From Herbiconiux sp. SALV-R1 (GTDB lineage Bacteria; Actinomycetota; Actinomycetes; Actinomycetales; Microbacteriaceae): DNA of 64,000 nucleotides. The notes beneath the pieces were generated by a model. The model was not told the DNA's origin. It saw only the letters and a program-made list of their open reading frames with translations, and ran no database searches. The DNA is taken from assembly GCF_013113715.1 (NCBI RefSeq), contig NZ_CP053344.1:1860001-1924000 (forward strand). The letters run 5' to 3'. Within the stretch, counting starts at the first letter, position 1, and each line of letters opens with the position of its first letter. A program made the translations under genes and the position numbers. Shown here in pieces: positions 40,802 to 49,448 of the stretch.

Positions 40802-42103
40802 TCAGACGAGGCGGACGAAGTAGTAGCTGCCCCAGAGGCCGGTGGCGTGGGTGACGTAGCGGCCCCAGTCGGGCGAGTGGATGACGCCGCCGTGGCCGTC
40901 GTAGATGCCGATGTGGGCGCCGGGCCAGACCACGAGGTCGCCGGGCTGGGCGTCTTGCGGTGAGACGCGCACGCCCATGGCGGCCTGACGGCTCACCAGG
41001 CGCGGCAGGGAGATGCCGAACTGGCCGTAGACGTACTGGGTGAGTCCGTCGCAGCCGAAGCTGTCGTTGGGGTTCGCGCCCCAGCCGTAGGGCACGACGC
41101 CGACGAACTGCTCGGCGTAGTCGACGACGGCCTGGCCGCTGTACGACTGGGCGGGCGGGGAGACCGAGATGCCGCCACCGCCGCCACCGCCTGACGAGCC
41201 GCCACCGCCGCCCGACGAGCCGCCGCCACCGCCGGCAGCCTCACGATTGCGCGCCTCCTCCTCGGCGGCAGCAGCGGCCGCGGCGGCCGCAGCCTGCTCC
41301 TCGGCGATGCGGCGCTGGCGCTCGGCCTCGACGCCGGCCTGGTACTGGGCCTCGGTGGTGATCGTGTTCTGCTGCAGCGCCGCGAGCTGCACGGTGAGCT
41401 CCGCCTGGTGCTTCTCCTGCTCGAGCAGCGCGCCCTGCACCGCCTTCTGCGCCTCGACCGCCGCCTGCAGCGACGCGTCGGCGGCAGCGGCGAGCGAGGC
41501 CAGCGCAGCCTGGGCGACATCGGCCTGGTCGCTCAGCGAGGAGGCGGTGTTCGCATCCTGCTTCGCCTTCTCGAACACGCCCTGGCTGGTCTCGCTGAGC
41601 TTCGACATGGCACCGAGCTGGTAGAGCAGGTCGTCGCTGCCGTCGCCCGAGACCATGAGCCGCGAGGTGAGGTCGTTGCCGGCGCTGCGGGCGAACTGGC
41701 CGGCGAGGGCGGCCGCGCGCTTGTTCGACTCCGCCGAGCGGGTGGCGGCGGCTTCGGCGCCGGCGCGCAGCTCGTCGGCCTTCCTGGTGCCGTCGCTGAG
41801 CGCCTGCTGCGCGGCCTGGTCGGCCTGCCAGGCCTGGTCGGCCACGGCTTCCGCAGCGTCGACCTCGGCCTGGAGGCCGCTGATGAGGCCCTGCAGCTCG
41901 GAGATCTGAGCCGACTTCGCCTCTTCGTTGCTCTTCGCCGCGATCACGTCGTCCCACGACGGGTAATCGGTGGCGGCGGCGGGCGAGCCCGCCATCAGCG
42001 TGGCGACGAGGGCGCCCACCGCCACGAGCACGCCCGACGAGCGCACGGCTCGCTGCCGGCGCGTCTGCACGACGCGAGTGTTCTTGTGGGCGGTGGTGTG
42101 CAT
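40802..42103 (-). CDS. Secreted NlpC/P60 peptidoglycan hydrolase
   Basis: A 433-residue exported protein. A Tat- or Sec-type basic signal (about 1-44, ending AAA) is followed by a long coiled coil (about 55-295), then a poly-Gly/Ser linker (about 297-320), then an NlpC/P60 domain. The nucleophile is Cys351, in GCDGLTQYVY where most members have DCSG; His is in AHIGIYDG. This RipA-like layout suggests cleavage of D-Glu-DAP bonds at division, and the coiled coil may regulate it. Confidence 0.9.
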   Translation of the reverse strand: MHTTAHKNTRVVQTRRQRAVRSSGVLVAVGALVATLMAGSPAAATDYPSWDDVIAAKSNEEAKSAQISELQGLISGLQAEVDAAEAVADQAWQADQAAQQALSDGTRKADELRAGAEAAATRSAESNKRAAALAGQFARSAGNDLTSRLMVSGDGSDDLLYQLGAMSKLSETSQGVFEKAKQDANTASSLSDQADVAQAALASLAAAADASLQAAVEAQKAVQGALLEQEKHQAELTVQLAALQQNTITTEAQYQAGVEAERQRRIAEEQAAAAAAAAAAEEEARNREAAGGGGGSSGGGGGSSGGGGGGGISVSPPAQSYSGQAVVDYAEQFVGVVPYGWGANPNDSFGCDGLTQYVYGQFGISLPRLVSRQAAMGVRVSPQDAQPGDLVVWPGAHIGIYDGHGGVIHSPDWGRYVTHATGLWGSYYFVRLV

Positions 42104-42186
42104 AGGGATTCCCGACCGATCGGATGCTGCGCCGACAACCCAAGCCCGTCACTTGTGTCTCACTCGTCACAGAAACAACAGCAATC

Positions 42187-42192
42187 ACATTA
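42187..42192 (-). promoter_or_regulatory. Candidate -10 element of the NlpC/P60 gene
   Basis: TAATGT on the minus strand predicts a leader of about 75-80 bases before ATG 42103. The leader was checked for a c-di-AMP riboswitch, which is common upstream of such hydrolases, and none was recognised. Confidence 0.4.
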
Positions 42193-42272
42193 GCAACACA
42201 CCGGCGATTCGCCCAGCGCGCGCAGAAAGCAGACGTATAGTTCGCGCCCTGGTCGGGCGTGTCGGGAGAGGG

Positions 42273-43010
42273 TCAGGCGGCGAGACGGAGCGCGGGCGTC
42301 GCCAGACCGGCGAGCAGCGCGCCAAGCTGGCCGCGCGGCGCGCGCGGGTCTTCAGGGTGCCACTGCACTCCCGTGATGGGCGCCGTCTCGTGCTCGACCG
42401 CCTCGACGAGACCGTCGGATGCGCGGGCAGCGACCCGGAGGCCAGCACCCAGCCGGTCGATCGCCTGGTGGTGCGCGCTGCGGGTGACCACGCGGTCGCC
42501 GAGCGCACGGTGCAGGCGCGTGCCGCGCAGCAGCTCGACGTCGTGGTCGCTCATCACCCGGTGGATCTCCACACCGTCGTTGCGGTGCCCCGAGTGCTCG
42601 CCAAGGTCTTGCACCAGCGTGCCGCCGAGGGCGACGTCGATGATCTGGTGCCCGCGGCAGATGCCGAGCAGCGGCGTTCCACGGTCGAGCGCGCGGCCGA
42701 CCATCAGGATCTGCGCCTCGTCGGCGCGCTCGGCGTGGGCGCCCTCGGCGCGGTAGCCGCGGGCGGCGCCGTAGAACTCGGGGGCGATGTCCTCTCCCCC
42801 GAGCAGCACCAGGGCGGCTGCACGCTCGGTGCGGCGGAGCGAGGTGCCGACGGAGACGTCGGCGGCGGCGACCCGCTCGACCCGCCAGCCCGCCTCACGC
42901 GCCTCGTGCGCGGTGCGCTCGGCCAGCATCGCCGAGTACGCGTGGTACTCGGGGGCGTGCGGGCGCGCCTCCGTCACGGAGACGATGCTGAGCAGAGGGG
43001 CTGACGACAC
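42273..43010 (-). CDS. Class I glutamine amidotransferase-like hydrolase (peptidase C26)
   Basis: A 245-residue gamma-glutamyl-GABA hydrolase-type protein (PuuD-like). The nucleophile elbow GICRGHQ is near residue 118, the catalytic His is in VQWHPED, and LLGGEDIAP is a family landmark. Such enzymes hydrolyse gamma-glutamyl amides in polyamine catabolism. No puu pathway genes lie next to it, so its substrate is open. GTG start. Confidence 0.85.
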   Translation of the reverse strand: MSSAPLLSIVSVTEARPHAPEYHAYSAMLAERTAHEAREAGWRVERVAAADVSVGTSLRRTERAAALVLLGGEDIAPEFYGAARGYRAEGAHAERADEAQILMVGRALDRGTPLLGICRGHQIIDVALGGTLVQDLGEHSGHRNDGVEIHRVMSDHDVELLRGTRLHRALGDRVVTRSAHHQAIDRLGAGLRVAARASDGLVEAVEHETAPITGVQWHPEDPRAPRGQLGALLAGLATPALRLAA

Positions 43011-43094
43011 CCCTCCATCCTGACGAGCGGGTCGGCCGCGCGCATCCGTGACGTCACACGGCGCAACACAGCCGCCCGCGCTCCGAGTCCGGGA

Positions 43095-43108
43095 GACTCC
43101 CGGGAGTC
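43095..43108. promoter_or_regulatory. 14-bp perfect palindrome in a divergent intergenic region
   Basis: GACTCCCGGGAGTC lies between the divergent amidotransferase and TPM-protein genes, about 60 bp before the TPM start. It could be an operator. No regulator was assigned. Confidence 0.35.
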
Positions 43109-43155
43109 ATCGGGAGCGCATTCAGATTCCATAGACGCTTTCGAGCGGTCCCTCC

Positions 43156-43161
43156 TAGACT
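43156..43161 (+). promoter_or_regulatory. Candidate -10 element of the TPM-protein gene
   Basis: TAGACT lies 8 bp before ATG 43170. The AGGAGGG between them abuts the ATG, too close for a normal Shine-Dalgarno, so a leaderless or near-leaderless mRNA is likely. Confidence 0.45.
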
Positions 43162-43169
43162 CAGGAGGG

Positions 43170-45425
43170 ATGAGAGCTCAGCACCGAACTCGCCGTGTCG
43201 CGAGCATCCGATCCGTCCTCGCCGCCGTCGCCGGCCTCGCCGCAGCGCTCCTCGTGCCTGTGCTGCTCATCGCGTCTCCCGCCTCCGCCACCGACCCGAT
43301 CGACCTGGCCGGGCGGTACGTCGTCGACGACGCGGGCGTGCTCGACGCGGCAGCCGAGCAGCAGGTGCAGGACGCGGTCGACGAGCTCGCCACCGAGCAG
43401 GGCGTCAATCTCTTCGTCGTCTACACCGACTCGTTCACGAACCCCTCCGACCGCCAGGCCTGGACCGACGAGGTCGCCTCGATCAACCAGTTCGGCCGCA
43501 ACGACGTGCTGCTCGCGGTGGCCGTCGACGACCGCGTCTACCAGCTCTCGGTCGACTCCTCGTTCGCACTCGACGACGATCAGCTCGCCTCGATCGAGAC
43601 CGACGACATCGTGCCGCAGCTGCGCGACTCCGACTGGGCGGGTGCGGGAGTGGCGGCGGCCGACGGCATCTCGCGCGAGCTCGGCGGCGACGGGGTCACC
43701 GGCGGCTCGGGCCACGCGCCCGAGGGTCTCGGCATCGGCGGGTTCATTTGGGTGATCGCGGGCATCATCATCGTGGCCGGGCTGGCCGTGCTGGTGATCG
43801 TGCTGGTGCGCCGCCGCAAGACGCTCGACAAGCGGGCCACTGAGCAGGCCGCGCTCGCCGGCCCCACGCAGAAGGAGCTCGACCAGCGGGTGGGCGCCGT
43901 GCTCATCGACCTCGACGACGCCGTGACCTCCAGCGAGGAGGAGCTCGGTTTCGCCGTCGCCCAGTTCGGCCAGGAGGCGACGGCCCAGTTCACCACCGTG
44001 CTCGGCGAGGTGAAGGGCTCGCTCTCGCAGGCCTTCGCCCTCAAGCAGAAGCTCGACGACGCCGTCCCCGACACCGACGAGGAACGGCGCGCCTGGTCGG
44101 AGCAGATCATCCAGATCTGCGACGCCGCCGCCGACCGCCTCGACGACCAGCTCGAGGCCTTCACCGCACTCCGCGACCTCGAGCGCGACCCGGCTCCCGC
44201 ACTCACCGCCGCGCGGCAGACCCTCGCCGCGGTGGGCGCCTCCGAAGACGACGCGAGGGCACGGCTCGCCACGCTCGGCGCGAACTACGACCCCGCCGCC
44301 CTCGGCACGGTGGCCGACAACGTCGACCAGGCCGACAAGCTGCGCGACTTCGCCGAGGCCGAGCTCGAGACGGCATCACGGCTCATCGAGCAGACGGATG
44401 CTGCGGCAGCGGGTGCGGCGGCGGCAACGCCCGCGGCTCCCGCGAGTGCGGCGGCACCCGGGGGTGCAGCATCGGCAGCAGCAGCGCCTGCGGCACCAGC
44501 CACCGCACAACTCGGCGGGCGCGCCGAGGCCGCCCTGCGCATCCGCAACGCCCAGCAGGCCCTGGCCCAGGCGGTCACCCTGCTCGACTCGCTCGCCACG
44601 CTCGAACGCGACCTCGGCGCCGCCCAGTCGGGCCTCGGCGCGGCGGTCGACGACGCCGCCCTCGACATCGCCGAGGCCGAGAAGCTCGTCGCAGCCCAGC
44701 CCGGGGCGAACGCCGAGATCGAGCGCATGGCGGCAGCCCTCCGCATCGAGCTCGAGCGAGCCCGCTCGCTCGGCGCCCGCGACCCCCTGAACGCCCGCAG
44801 CACCCTCGTGAAGGCGAACGCGCCGCTCGACACCGCCCTCGCCGCCGTGCGCGACGAGCGCGAGCGGGTGGCGCGGCTGGAGTCGCAGCGCGACCGGGCC
44901 ATCGCCTCGGCGCAGAGCGAGGTGGCCGCCGCCCAGAGCTACCTGCAGACCCGCCGCGGCGCGGTCGGCACGGATGCGCGCACCCGCCTCTCGGAGGCGC
45001 AGCGACACCTGGAGCAGGCGATCGCCCTGGCCGCCACGGATGCCGCGAGGTCGCTCGACGAAGCGACCCAGGCCTCCCGGCTGGCCTCCCTCGCCACGAC
45101 CTCCGCCCAGCAGGACGTCACCTGGGCGCGGGACAGCAACTGGGGCTCCACCACCTCGGGGTCGTCGCGCGACGACAGCTTCGGCGGTGCCGTGCTCGGC
45201 GGCATCCTGGGCGGGCTCTTCGACGACGACGACCGCGGCGGCAGCAGCTGGTCGAGCGGGTGGAGCGGCGGCTGGGGCGGCGGGAGCCGGGGCGGCAGCA
45301 GTTGGTCGAGCAGCCGGCGCTCGAGCGGCGGGAGCTTCGGCGGCGGCCGCTCGAGCAGCAGGTCGAGCCGGTCGAGCAGCCGCTCGAGCGGCGGGGGCCG
45401 GCGCGGCGGAGGCGGCCGATTCTGA
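43170..45425 (+). CDS. Secreted/anchored TPM-domain protein
   Basis: A 751-residue protein with a signal peptide (about 1-41), an extracytoplasmic TPM domain (about 45-175, with YVVDDAGVLD and VAVDDRVYQL), one membrane helix (about 190-215, FIWVIAGIIIVAGLAVLVIV), then about 450 residues of Ala/Glu/Arg-rich helical coiled coil. A Ser/Gly/Arg low-complexity tail closes it. TPM proteins are linked to membrane-protein repair or wall stress in other groups. It lies directly upstream of pspA. Confidence 0.85.
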   Translation: MRAQHRTRRVASIRSVLAAVAGLAAALLVPVLLIASPASATDPIDLAGRYVVDDAGVLDAAAEQQVQDAVDELATEQGVNLFVVYTDSFTNPSDRQAWTDEVASINQFGRNDVLLAVAVDDRVYQLSVDSSFALDDDQLASIETDDIVPQLRDSDWAGAGVAAADGISRELGGDGVTGGSGHAPEGLGIGGFIWVIAGIIIVAGLAVLVIVLVRRRKTLDKRATEQAALAGPTQKELDQRVGAVLIDLDDAVTSSEEELGFAVAQFGQEATAQFTTVLGEVKGSLSQAFALKQKLDDAVPDTDEERRAWSEQIIQICDAAADRLDDQLEAFTALRDLERDPAPALTAARQTLAAVGASEDDARARLATLGANYDPAALGTVADNVDQADKLRDFAEAELETASRLIEQTDAAAAGAAAATPAAPASAAAPGGAASAAAAPAAPATAQLGGRAEAALRIRNAQQALAQAVTLLDSLATLERDLGAAQSGLGAAVDDAALDIAEAEKLVAAQPGANAEIERMAAALRIELERARSLGARDPLNARSTLVKANAPLDTALAAVRDERERVARLESQRDRAIASAQSEVAAAQSYLQTRRGAVGTDARTRLSEAQRHLEQAIALAATDAARSLDEATQASRLASLATTSAQQDVTWARDSNWGSTTSGSSRDDSFGGAVLGGILGGLFDDDDRGGSSWSSGWSGGWGGGSRGGSSWSSSRRSSGGSFGGGRSSSRSSRSSSRSSGGGRRGGGGRF

Positions 45426-45507
45426 CCACGCCCCACTGACCTCCCGGCTCCGGGATGACCATCACACGTCACGAACGATCACGCACGACACGAAGGAGAA
45501 CCATCAC

Positions 45508-46251
45508 ATGTCCACCAAGCAATCGATCTTCGGCCGCATCGCCCAGCTCGCGAAGGCGAACATCAACGCGCTGATCGACCAGGCCGAAGACCCCCAGCTC
45601 ATGCTCGACCAGCTGGTGCGCGACTACACCTCGAACATCGCCGACGCCGAGAGCGCCATCGCCCAGACCATCGGCAACCTGCGGCTGCTCGAAGACGACC
45701 ACCGCGAAGACGTCGCGGCCGCCGCCGACTGGGGTCGCAAGGCCCTCGCCGCGAGCACCAAGGCCGACGAGTTCCGCGCCGCCGGCAACACCGTCGACGC
45801 CGACAAGTTCGACGCCCTCGCGAAGGTGGCGCTCACGCGTCAGCTGCAGTCGGAGAACGAGGCCAAGAGCGCCGAGCCGTCGATCGCCTCGCAGACCGAG
45901 TCGGTCGAGAAGCTCAAGGCGGGTCTGGCCGCCATGAAGGAGAAGCTCAACCAGCTGAAGACCAAGCGCGACAACCTGGTCGCCCGCGCCAAGACCGCCG
46001 AGGCGCAGGGCAAGGTGCAGGATGCGCTGAAGAACATCAACGTGCTCGACCCGTCGAGCGACCTCGGCCGTTTCGAGGACAAGATCCGCCGCGAGGAGGC
46101 CCGCGTGCGCGGCCAGGAGGAGCTCAACGCCTCCAGCCTCGACGCGCAGTTCGAGAGCCTCGAAGACCTCGGCGAGCTCACCGAGGTCGAGGCTCGGCTC
46201 GCCGCGCTCAAGGCCGGATCGCCCGCCAAGGCCGTCACGAGCGGCGAGTAG
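45508..46251 (+). CDS. pspA: PspA/IM30 family membrane-stress protein
   Basis: A 247-residue almost wholly alpha-helical protein, with MSTKQSIFGRIAQLAKANIN as amphipathic helix, LIDQAEDPQLMLDQLVRDY, and long coiled coils. PspA assemblies bind and stabilise stressed membranes and belong to the ESCRT-III superfamily. AAGGAG lies 9 bases before the ATG. It follows the TPM-protein gene by 82 bp, suggesting a joint membrane-maintenance unit. Confidence 0.92.
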   Translation: MSTKQSIFGRIAQLAKANINALIDQAEDPQLMLDQLVRDYTSNIADAESAIAQTIGNLRLLEDDHREDVAAAADWGRKALAASTKADEFRAAGNTVDADKFDALAKVALTRQLQSENEAKSAEPSIASQTESVEKLKAGLAAMKEKLNQLKTKRDNLVARAKTAEAQGKVQDALKNINVLDPSSDLGRFEDKIRREEARVRGQEELNASSLDAQFESLEDLGELTEVEARLAALKAGSPAKAVTSGE

Positions 46252-46266
46252 CGGGGTCGCGCCGCC

Positions 46267-47106
46267 ATGCCCGCGAGCTTCGTCGTGGTGCCGCAGTGGC
46301 AGGGCTCGAGCTCGAGTCGCGCCATGCGGTTGATCGACGGCGCCGAGGCGATCCGCGGCGACCTGCCGTCGGCGGCCACGCGCACCGTCGAGATCCCGGC
46401 GGGAGCCGGAGAGTCCCTCGAGACGGGGATCCTCCGCTTCTCGTCGATCTCGGCGGTGGCCGAGGCGCTCGACGCCGCCCTCGGCGAGACGGCCCCCGGC
46501 ACGACGCCGGTCGTCATCGGCGGCGACTGCGGTGTCGAGTTCGCCGCCGTGCGCCACGCGGTGACGAAGGCGGGCGGGCCCGTGGCCCTGGTGTGGTTCG
46601 ACGCGCATCCCGACATCCACTCGCCGTCGACCTCGCCCTCGGGCGCCTTCCACGGCATGGTCGTGCGGGCCCTGCTCGGCGACGCTCCCGAGGAACTCAC
46701 CGGCGGGCGACGTGCCGTGGCGGCCGAACACCTCGTGCTCGCGGGCACCCGCGCCTGCGACGACGAGGAGGCCGCCTACCTCGACAGCGCCCCGATCGCC
46801 GTCGTCGACGCCGATCGGCTCGCCTCCGCGCCCGAGACGGTCGTCGAGGCGGTCCGTGCCACCGGGGCGCGGGCCGTGTACATCCACGTCGACCTCGACG
46901 TGCTCGACCCCGCCGAGATCGGCGGCATCACGCATCCGGAGCCGTTCGGGCTGACCGTCGCCGCCCTCACCGACGCCGTGCGCGCGGTGCGGGCGGAGTT
47001 CGAACTGGTCGGTGCGGGCATCACCGAGTTCGCGCCGAGCGCGCCGGACGCCGTCGTCGACGACCTCCCCGCCATCCTCCGCATCGTCTCGGCCCTCGTG
47101 CGCTGA
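46267..47106 (+). CDS. Arginase/agmatinase/ureohydrolase family protein
   Basis: A 279-residue ureohydrolase-fold protein. Manganese ligands are readable in FDAHPDIH and HVDLDVLDP. The first His position of the canonical GGDH is Cys (GGDCGVE), a substitution known in some family members. The substrate could be arginine, agmatine, formiminoglutamate or another guanidino compound; nothing nearby decides it. It starts 15 bp after pspA. Confidence 0.82.
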   Translation: MPASFVVVPQWQGSSSSRAMRLIDGAEAIRGDLPSAATRTVEIPAGAGESLETGILRFSSISAVAEALDAALGETAPGTTPVVIGGDCGVEFAAVRHAVTKAGGPVALVWFDAHPDIHSPSTSPSGAFHGMVVRALLGDAPEELTGGRRAVAAEHLVLAGTRACDDEEAAYLDSAPIAVVDADRLASAPETVVEAVRATGARAVYIHVDLDVLDPAEIGGITHPEPFGLTVAALTDAVRAVRAEFELVGAGITEFAPSAPDAVVDDLPAILRIVSALVR

Positions 47107-47158
47107 ACGCGCGCCGACCGTCTCCACCCCTCCCCCGAAAGCAACCCCAGGAGTAGTC

Positions 47159-48607
47159 ATGACCCAGGAATTCGACGTCATCGTGATCGGTGCCGGGGCG
47201 GTGGGCGAGAACGTCGCCGACCGTGCGGTGCAGGGCGGACTCTCGGTCGCGCTCGTCGAGGCGGAGCTGGTGGGCGGCGAGTGCTCCTACTGGGCCTGCA
47301 TGCCGTCGAAGGCGCTGCTGCGGGCCGGCGAGGTGGTGCACGCGGCGAAGACCGTCGACGGAGCAGCCCAGGCCGTGACGGGCGAGATCGACGTCCACGC
47401 CGTGCTGAAGCGCCGCAACTCGTTCACCAGCGACTGGAACGACAGCGGCCAGGTCGACTGGGTGCGCGGTGCGGGCATCGACCTGGTGCGCGGGCACGCC
47501 GTGTTCACGGGGGTGAAGGAGCTCTCCGTCACGGGCTCCGACGGCTCCGTCTCGAAGCTCACCGCGCGGCACGCCGTGGTGGTCTCCACCGGTTCGACGG
47601 CGCTGCTCCCCGACATCCCGGGACTCGCCGACGCCAAGCCCTGGACCAGTCGCGAGGCGACCAGCGCCCAGAGCATCCCCGAGCGCTTCACCGTCATCGG
47701 CGGCGGGGTCGTCGCCTGCGAGCTGGCCACCGCGTACGCCACGCTCGGCTCCCGCGTCTCCGTCGTCTCCCGCGGCGCGCTGCTGGCGAACCAGGAGCCC
47801 TTCGCCGGCGAGGCCGTCGCCGAGTCGCTCCGCTCCCTCGGGGTGGAGCTGCATCTCGGCGCCTCGCCCGCCTCGGTCGAGCGCCGCCCCGACGGCGTGG
47901 TCGTCACCACCCTCGACGACGGCGCCACCCTCGAGGCCGACGAACTGCTCGTGGCCACCGGCCGGCTCCCCCGCACGAGCGACCTCGGGCTGGAGACGAT
48001 CGGGCTCGAGCCGGGCGAGTGGCTGCGCACCGACGACACCCTGCTCGTGCTCGGGGCCGACGGCAAGCCGCTCGAGGGCGAATGGCTGTACGCCACCGGC
48101 GACGTGAACCACCGCGCGCTGCTCACCCACCAGGGCAAGTACCAGGCGCGGGCGGCCGGTGACGTCGTGGCGGCGCGGGCCAAGGGCGAGCCCGTCGACG
48201 ACGCGCCCTGGGGCCGGCACGTGGCGACCGCCGACCACGACGCGGTTCCGCAGGTCACCTTCACCGACCCGCAGGTCGCTTCGGTGGGTCTCACCGCCGC
48301 GGCCGCCGAGAAGGCCGGCCACAGCATCCGTGTCGTCGACTACGAGATCGGCAACGTCGCGGGGGCGAGCGTGCACACCGACGGTTACAAGGGAACCGCC
48401 CGCGCGGTGGTCGACGAGGAGCGCAAGGTGCTGCTCGGCGTCACCTTCGTGGGCCCCGACGTGCAGGAGCTGCTGCACTCCGCGACGGTCGCCGTGGTGG
48501 GCGAGGTGCCGCTGTCGCGGCTGTGGCACGCGGTGCCCTCCTACCCCACGATCAGCGAGGTCTGGCTGCGGCTGCTCGAGACCTACGGCCGGGACGCCAG
48601 CGCGTGA
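47159..48607 (+). CDS. Flavoprotein disulfide reductase, dihydrolipoamide-dehydrogenase-like
   Basis: A 482-residue FAD/NAD(P) two-dinucleotide-domain protein. It has the FAD motif VIGAGAVGENVADRA, the redox disulfide C-x4-C in GECSYWACMPSK, the second Rossmann GGGVVACELATAYATLG, and ATGDVNHRALLTHQGKYQAR-like FAD contact (about 318-337). The usual HAHPT near the C-terminus is replaced by HAVPSYPT, so the classic His-Glu pair is altered. The physiological substrate is unknown, perhaps quinone or NADPH oxidation. CAGGAG precedes the ATG. Confidence 0.85.
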   Translation: MTQEFDVIVIGAGAVGENVADRAVQGGLSVALVEAELVGGECSYWACMPSKALLRAGEVVHAAKTVDGAAQAVTGEIDVHAVLKRRNSFTSDWNDSGQVDWVRGAGIDLVRGHAVFTGVKELSVTGSDGSVSKLTARHAVVVSTGSTALLPDIPGLADAKPWTSREATSAQSIPERFTVIGGGVVACELATAYATLGSRVSVVSRGALLANQEPFAGEAVAESLRSLGVELHLGASPASVERRPDGVVVTTLDDGATLEADELLVATGRLPRTSDLGLETIGLEPGEWLRTDDTLLVLGADGKPLEGEWLYATGDVNHRALLTHQGKYQARAAGDVVAARAKGEPVDDAPWGRHVATADHDAVPQVTFTDPQVASVGLTAAAAEKAGHSIRVVDYEIGNVAGASVHTDGYKGTARAVVDEERKVLLGVTFVGPDVQELLHSATVAVVGEVPLSRLWHAVPSYPTISEVWLRLLETYGRDASA

Positions 48608-49005
48608 GCGACGACGGCGCGATGGCCCGGGTGCGGGCCGTGCTGTACGCACCGCCCCTCGCCCGGGCGGGGTACCTCTACGCGACCGGGGTCGCCCTCG
48701 TCATCGGGAGTGTGTTCGGCACCGGGCGCATCCGCCGTGTCGACGGGCTGTTCGTGTGCACCGGTCTGCCGCGATGGGCCTTCCGCCGCGGCGGCACCTG
48801 CGTGGGCGGGGTGTACCTCACCGACGACAACGACGCGCCCGCCGTGCTGCGGCACGAGAAGGTGCACCGGCAGCAGTGGAAGCAGTACGGCATGATGTTC
48901 CCGCTGCTCTACGCGCTGGCGGGGCAGGACCCCCTGCAGAACCACTTCGAGGTCGAGGCGGGGCTCGAAGACGGCAACTACGTCACGCGGCGCCGCGCGC
49001 AGTAG
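48604..49005 (+). CDS. HExxH-containing protein of unknown function
   Basis: A 133-residue protein whose GTG start overlaps the flavoprotein stop (GTGA), so it is likely translated together with it. It has an N-terminal hydrophobic stretch (YLYATGVALVIGSVFG) and RHEKVHRQQWKQYG, an HExxH zinc-protease-like motif, in the second half. Whether it is a protease is unproven, as no third zinc ligand could be assigned. Confidence 0.7.
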   Translation: MSDDGAMARVRAVLYAPPLARAGYLYATGVALVIGSVFGTGRIRRVDGLFVCTGLPRWAFRRGGTCVGGVYLTDDNDAPAVLRHEKVHRQQWKQYGMMFPLLYALAGQDPLQNHFEVEAGLEDGNYVTRRRAQ

Positions 49006-49016
49006 CGGGCGACGGC

Positions 49017-49403
49017 TCAGACCCCGGCGAAGTCGTTCGGCACGTCGCGGCCGAACCACAGGCACACCGCGTCGCCGTCGATCTCGGCGTCGCCCGTCGA
49101 CATCTCGCCCACCCACGCGCGCACGGCGCGGCGCAGAGCCTGGCCGGGGGCGCAGGCGAGGCCCGTGCCCATCTCGCCGGAGCGGAGATCGCGGCGGAGC
49201 CAGGTGACCGTCACGCGCTCGGGCGTGGCGATCGGGTCGATCTCGGCGGCCGAGGGCACCTCGACGAACACCTGACCGTGGGCGCGCTCGCCCAGGGTGG
49301 CGACGACGGCCCGCACCTCGTCGAGGTTCGACTCGGTGGCGGCGATCAGCACGCGACCGGATGCTCGGGAGACGACGGTGGCGTCGGTAGCGATCTCATA
49401 CAT
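49017..49403 (-). CDS. Siderophore-interacting-protein (SIP) C-terminal-domain protein
   Basis: A 128-residue protein resembling the NAD(P)H-binding half of siderophore-interacting ferric reductases (VLIAATESNLDEVRAVV and VTVTWLRRD), without the FAD-binding half. Its promoter carries an IdeR/DtxR-like operator that overlaps the -10, which strongly suggests iron repression. It may act with a separate flavoprotein. The fold assignment is by pattern only. Confidence 0.7.
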   Translation of the reverse strand: MYEIATDATVVSRASGRVLIAATESNLDEVRAVVATLGERAHGQVFVEVPSAAEIDPIATPERVTVTWLRRDLRSGEMGTGLACAPGQALRRAVRAWVGEMSTGDAEIDGDAVCLWFGRDVPNDFAGV

Positions 49404-49410
49404 GTCGAGA

Positions 49411-49439
49411 TCAGTATAGGCATACCTAAGTTAGGCATG
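49411..49439 (-). promoter_or_regulatory. IdeR/DtxR-like iron box overlapping the promoter of the SIP-domain gene
   Basis: 49411-49429 matches the 19-bp consensus TTAGGTTAGGCTAACCTAA at 14 of 19 positions. 49421-49439 forms a 9-1-9 inverted repeat with one mismatch. A minus-strand TATACT at 49413-49418, 9 bp from the ATG, lies inside the box, so a bound repressor would block transcription. Confidence 0.7.
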
Positions 49440-49448
49440 CCACACCTC

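Noticed and set aside
42104-42186. c-di-AMP riboswitch upstream of the NlpC/P60 gene
   Set aside because: Such riboswitches are common before actinobacterial wall hydrolases, but none of the conserved core segments could be found in this leader.
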